A DNA stretch of 7,949 bases from Candidatus Nomurabacteria bacterium (GTDB taxonomy: Bacteria; Patescibacteriota; Minisyncoccia; Phycocordibacterales; UBA9973). The notes beneath the pieces were generated by a model that was not told where the DNA came from, made no database searches, and worked only from the letters and a program-made list of their open reading frames with translations. The stretch covers positions 1 through 7,949 of the forward strand of contig JADZEV010000004.1 in NCBI GenBank assembly GCA_020850295.1. Reading direction: 5' to 3'. Of the stretch, positions 5,724 through 7,949 are shown piece by piece. Position 1 is the stretch's first letter; each line of letters begins with the position of its first letter. The position numbers and the translations under genes were made by a program.

Positions 5724-6281
5724 TTATTTTATAGCCACAAGTTCAACATCAAACACAAGGTCAGCATTTGCTGGTATACCAGAGCCAGGAGGAGGTGTTG
5801 CACCGTAAGCCTGAGTTGCTGGGATTACAAGTCTGCGAGTCCCACCTATTTTCATGCCCGGGATGCCGTCAGTCCAGCCCTTTATAACACCGCCAAGTGG
5901 AAAGGTTATAGGCTCTGTACCAAAGTCTTTTGAAGATTGAAAAATCTCTCCTGTTGAAGCAATTGCACCTGTATAGTGAACACTCACAGTATCTCCTGCC
6001 TTAACCTCTTGTCCTGTTCCTACAACCAAATCAATCTTTTTGAGAGAGTCTGTTTTTGCAACAGGAGTAAAATTTGCTAATAGTCTTTTGTTTGATTCCA
6101 TAGTTTTTTCTTCTTTTTTAGTTTCTTCTGATAAGGTTTCGTTTTGTTGTTCTGGTAAATTTTGCTCTTCGGTAATTTGTTCGTCGCTTATAGGTGCTTG
6201 TTGTTGAGGATCTTTTTTAATCCAAAAACCAACAACGACTGCAGCAAATATTATAACGATTGCGATTGATACATATTTCAT
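5724..6281 (-). CDS. Membrane-anchored FKBP-type peptidyl-prolyl cis-trans isomerase
   Basis: FKBPs speed cis-trans isomerisation of Xaa-Pro bonds and often act as chaperones. The 185-residue protein has an N-terminal hydrophobic span (about 4-20, IAIVIIFAAVVVGFW) and then IKKD, so the rest is probably outside the cytoplasm. No lipobox is present. A Gln/Glu-rich low-complexity linker (about 25-65) acts as a tether, and one FKBP domain spans about 80-185. Against FKBP12 the pocket residues are Tyr103 in VHYTG, Phe114, Phe127, Val132-Ile133, Trp136 in KGW, Tyr159 in AYGA and Phe177 in LVFDVEL. The residue matching the conserved Asp37 is Gln115, so activity may be reduced. The gene lies 45 bases after pheT and is closed by a terminator. 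It probably assists folding of exported proteins. Confidence 0.95.
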   Translation of the reverse strand: MKYVSIAIVIIFAAVVVGFWIKKDPQQQAPISDEQITEEQNLPEQQNETLSEETKKEEKTMESNKRLLANFTPVAKTDSLKKIDLVVGTGQEVKAGDTVSVHYTGAIASTGEIFQSSKDFGTEPITFPLGGVIKGWTDGIPGMKIGGTRRLVIPATQAYGATPPPGSGIPANADLVFDVELVAIK

Positions 6282-6291
6282 AATACAAATG

Positions 6292-6319
6292 AGTATAACC
6301 GAATTTATTTTAGAATCAA
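6292..6319 (-). promoter_or_regulatory. Candidate promoter of the FKBP gene
   Basis: The minus strand shows TTGATT (6319-6314), a 16-base spacer and TATACT (6297-6292): two mismatches in the -35 and one in the -10. It begins seven bases after the pheT stop. The predicted start is at about 6285, leaving a leader of about four bases before the ATG at 6281. No terminator separates pheT from this gene, so readthrough from pheT is also possible. Confidence 0.42.
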
Positions 6320-6326
6320 ATACTAT

Positions 6327-7949
6327 TTATCTTATCTCAAAATCTTTATCTGCTTTTATTTTAGTGGTTAATTCAAAAAACCAGTTCTCTACCTCTTCTT
6401 CTGTTAGAGTTTTTTCATATGATTGAAAGACGAGTCTATAAGCGACAGAGGTTCTACCATCTTTTTCAAACCTATCAAAAAGCACTGGCTCTCTAACACA
6501 ATAGTTTTTGGCAAATTCTGTTATCATTTGTTCTAATTTTTGTTGAGAATCTGTACCGCTACACCAAACTGCAATATCACGAGTTATATAAGGATAAATT
6601 GACCAAGGTTTGAAAGATTTGGAAAACGAAAGTTGAAGGTTGAAATTTTTTGAAGAATCTATTTTATATTTTTCTATAAAATCTTGTATAGATAATTCTT
6701 CAAATACACCTTTGTCACAAGTTGCAACGCGAATCTCTTCTTTGTCTTTCAAAAAAATAGTTCCTATTTCAAAAATGCGAATACTGTCCAAACCTAACAA
6801 GCTGGCATTTAGTTTATTTTTCTCATAACTTTCTTTAAGCCCATCTGATAGATTTGATCGAAGAGCGCTTTTATCTTTGGCGCCATAGGCAATATAAACA
6901 TCTCCCTTTTTGGTAAAGGTATAGTTCATGACTTCTCGGAAACCATTTTGTGCAAGCCAAAGTTTAGTCGCAAAAATCTCTTGATATTCTTTGCTATTTG
7001 GTTCTCCAAATTTTGGAAGCTGTGCTGTAGGGATACGATTATAGCCTATATATCTACCAATCTCTTCGGCAATGTCATGATGACCAGTTACATCTAGTCT
7101 TGTTGGTGGTATTGTTAAAATGTATTTACTACCATCTTTTTTAAACTCATATTTGTAACTATTTAACATATCTTCTATATCTTTTTCTGAGATACTTGGA
7201 CCAAGTAGTCTTGTAATGTCTTCTAAAGAAAATTCTATAACTCTATGTTCTTGTGGTTTTGGATAATAATCATAAACACCTGCTACTTCCCCATCAGCTA
7301 CCTTTTGAATAATACCGACAACATGTCTAGCTGCATCGTATGCTATCTCTTCGCTAATACCATTTTCAAATCTTTTTGAAGCATCTGTTTGAAGTGATAA
7401 TCTTTTTGAAGTTTTTCGAATTGTTGTTGGATCAAAGTTTGCAACTTCTATAACAATATTTTTAGTTTCGTTTGTAATCTCAGCACTTTTACCACCTTTG
7501 ATACCGGCTACAGCAAGTGGGCCTAAATAGTCAGCAATAACTAAGTCTGTTTGGTTGAGATCCTTTTTTTCATCAGAAAGAGTTGTGATTTGTTCATCTT
7601 CATGTGCTAACCTAACAACAATACCGCCGTCTATCTTATCGGCATCATAAGCATGCACTGGTTGACCATCATCAAGCAGTATAAGGTTTGTAGCATCGAC
7701 TATATTGTTTATAGATCTAATACCAACGGCTTCTATAGCTTCTTTTAACCAGTCTGGAGAAGGAGCAACTTTTACATCTTTCATTTCGACAGCAATATAC
7801 CTGAGACACTTATCATTTTGAACCTCAACTTTTATATTAGGTTTTGTACTTGGCAGATCTGGAAGTGGATATGAAGTAAATGTTAGACCTAAAAGTCCAG
7901 CTATTTCTCGTGCCATACCAGCGTGACCCAAACAATCATGCGCTCTGTC
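6327..7949 (-). CDS. pheT: Phenylalanyl-tRNA synthetase beta subunit, 5' end cut by window edge
   Basis: PheT forms the alpha2-beta2 enzyme with PheS that charges tRNA-Phe; beta carries the B3/B4 editing domain and binds tRNA. The frame is open to the window edge, giving 540 visible residues starting DRAHDCLGHAGMAREIAGLLG. This matches the NRxDCL motif that follows the N-terminal tRNA-binding OB domain, so the TTG at 7931 is the internal Leu of DCLGH and not a start. Visible domains are B3/B4 editing (about 51-211; IRSINNIVDATN, DGQPVHAYDADKI, SLQTDASKRFENG), B5 (about 233-309; PTRLDVTGHHDIAEEIGRYIGYN), a shortened catalytic-like core (about 310-441; NGFREVMNYTF, RIFEIGTIF) and the FDX-ACB anticodon-binding domain (about 442-540; YPYITRDIAVW, LFDRFEKDGRTSVAYRLVFQ, ending FEIR). 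pheS presumably lies just upstream, outside the window. Confidence 0.96.
   Translation of the reverse strand, partial: DRAHDCLGHAGMAREIAGLLGLTFTSYPLPDLPSTKPNIKVEVQNDKCLRYIAVEMKDVKVAPSPDWLKEAIEAVGIRSINNIVDATNLILLDDGQPVHAYDADKIDGGIVVRLAHEDEQITTLSDEKKDLNQTDLVIADYLGPLAVAGIKGGKSAEITNETKNIVIEVANFDPTTIRKTSKRLSLQTDASKRFENGISEEIAYDAARHVVGIIQKVADGEVAGVYDYYPKPQEHRVIEFSLEDITRLLGPSISEKDIEDMLNSYKYEFKKDGSKYILTIPPTRLDVTGHHDIAEEIGRYIGYNRIPTAQLPKFGEPNSKEYQEIFATKLWLAQNGFREVMNYTFTKKGDVYIAYGAKDKSALRSNLSDGLKESYEKNKLNASLLGLDSIRIFEIGTIFLKDKEEIRVATCDKGVFEELSIQDFIEKYKIDSSKNFNLQLSFSKSFKPWSIYPYITRDIAVWCSGTDSQQKLEQMITEFAKNYCVREPVLFDRFEKDGRTSVAYRLVFQSYEKTLTEEEVENWFFELTTKIKADKDFEIR

Noticed and set aside
1960..6828. Plus-strand open frames (for example 2238-2531, 3460-3747, 4074-4385, 4898-5113, 6640-6828) and a minus-strand frame at 3626-3808
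   Set aside because: All lie antisense or out of frame within genes with complete family motifs, and their translations show no recognisable domain.
7929..7931. TTG start codon for pheT
   Set aside because: The frame continues to the window edge with DRAHDC, matching the conserved NRxDCL motif, so this is an internal Leu of a truncated gene.
1..7949. Recoding of TGA as glycine, as in some candidate-phyla bacteria
   Set aside because: All genes read full length under the standard code. TGA is simply not used as a stop by the eight visible stops (seven TAA, one TAG), a small sample.

Overview
This is an AT-rich, very compact bacterial window in which every supportable gene lies on the minus strand, so biological order runs from high to low coordinates: pheT (5' end outside the window) - FKBP-type peptidyl-prolyl isomerase - membrane-fusion protein - FtsX/MacB-like permease - LolD/MacB-like ATPase - SIMPL-domain protein - secE - nusG - rplK (3' end outside the window). 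Eight of the nine genes have a clear family assignment down to the key motifs. No stretch over 80 bases lacks a gene. I see no tRNA, rRNA, CRISPR array, insertion sequence or attachment site. The genetic code is standard; all eight visible stops are TAA or TAG.

The gene style suggests a small-genome member of the candidate phyla radiation (Patescibacteria, perhaps Parcubacteria). Reasons are the PheT entry motif RAHDCL with a shortened catalytic-like core, a membrane-fusion protein with a beta-rich insert that I recall from that group, tiny intergenic gaps, and start codons without Shine-Dalgarno sequences. This placement is inference from family resemblance, not a computed phylogeny.

Layout by function. 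(1) 6327-7949: the end of phenylalanyl-tRNA synthetase beta. (2) 5724-6281: a membrane-anchored FKBP, closed by an intrinsic terminator at 5676-5709. (3) 2126-5653: a three-gene operon (gaps of 2 and 4 bases) encoding a MacA-MacB/YknXYZ-like ABC export machine. (4) 1311-2099: a membrane-anchored SIMPL (YggE/BP26-type) protein with its own extended -10 promoter, closed by a terminator at 1243-1294. (5) 1-1205: the conserved secE-nusG-rplK block that links protein translocation, transcription elongation and the ribosomal stalk base. Regions 2 to 4 all act at or outside the cytoplasmic membrane.

The most notable features are regulatory and architectural. A near-consensus promoter for secE-nusG is woven through the terminator hairpin of the preceding gene. 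Several predicted transcription starts fall on or within a few bases of the ATG, giving leaderless or nearly leaderless mRNAs, and none of the eight visible start codons has a convincing Shine-Dalgarno. The membrane-fusion protein carries a beta-rich domain of about 90 residues at the tip of its alpha-hairpin, where diderm homologues dock TolC. The FKBP has Gln in place of the conserved active-site Asp.
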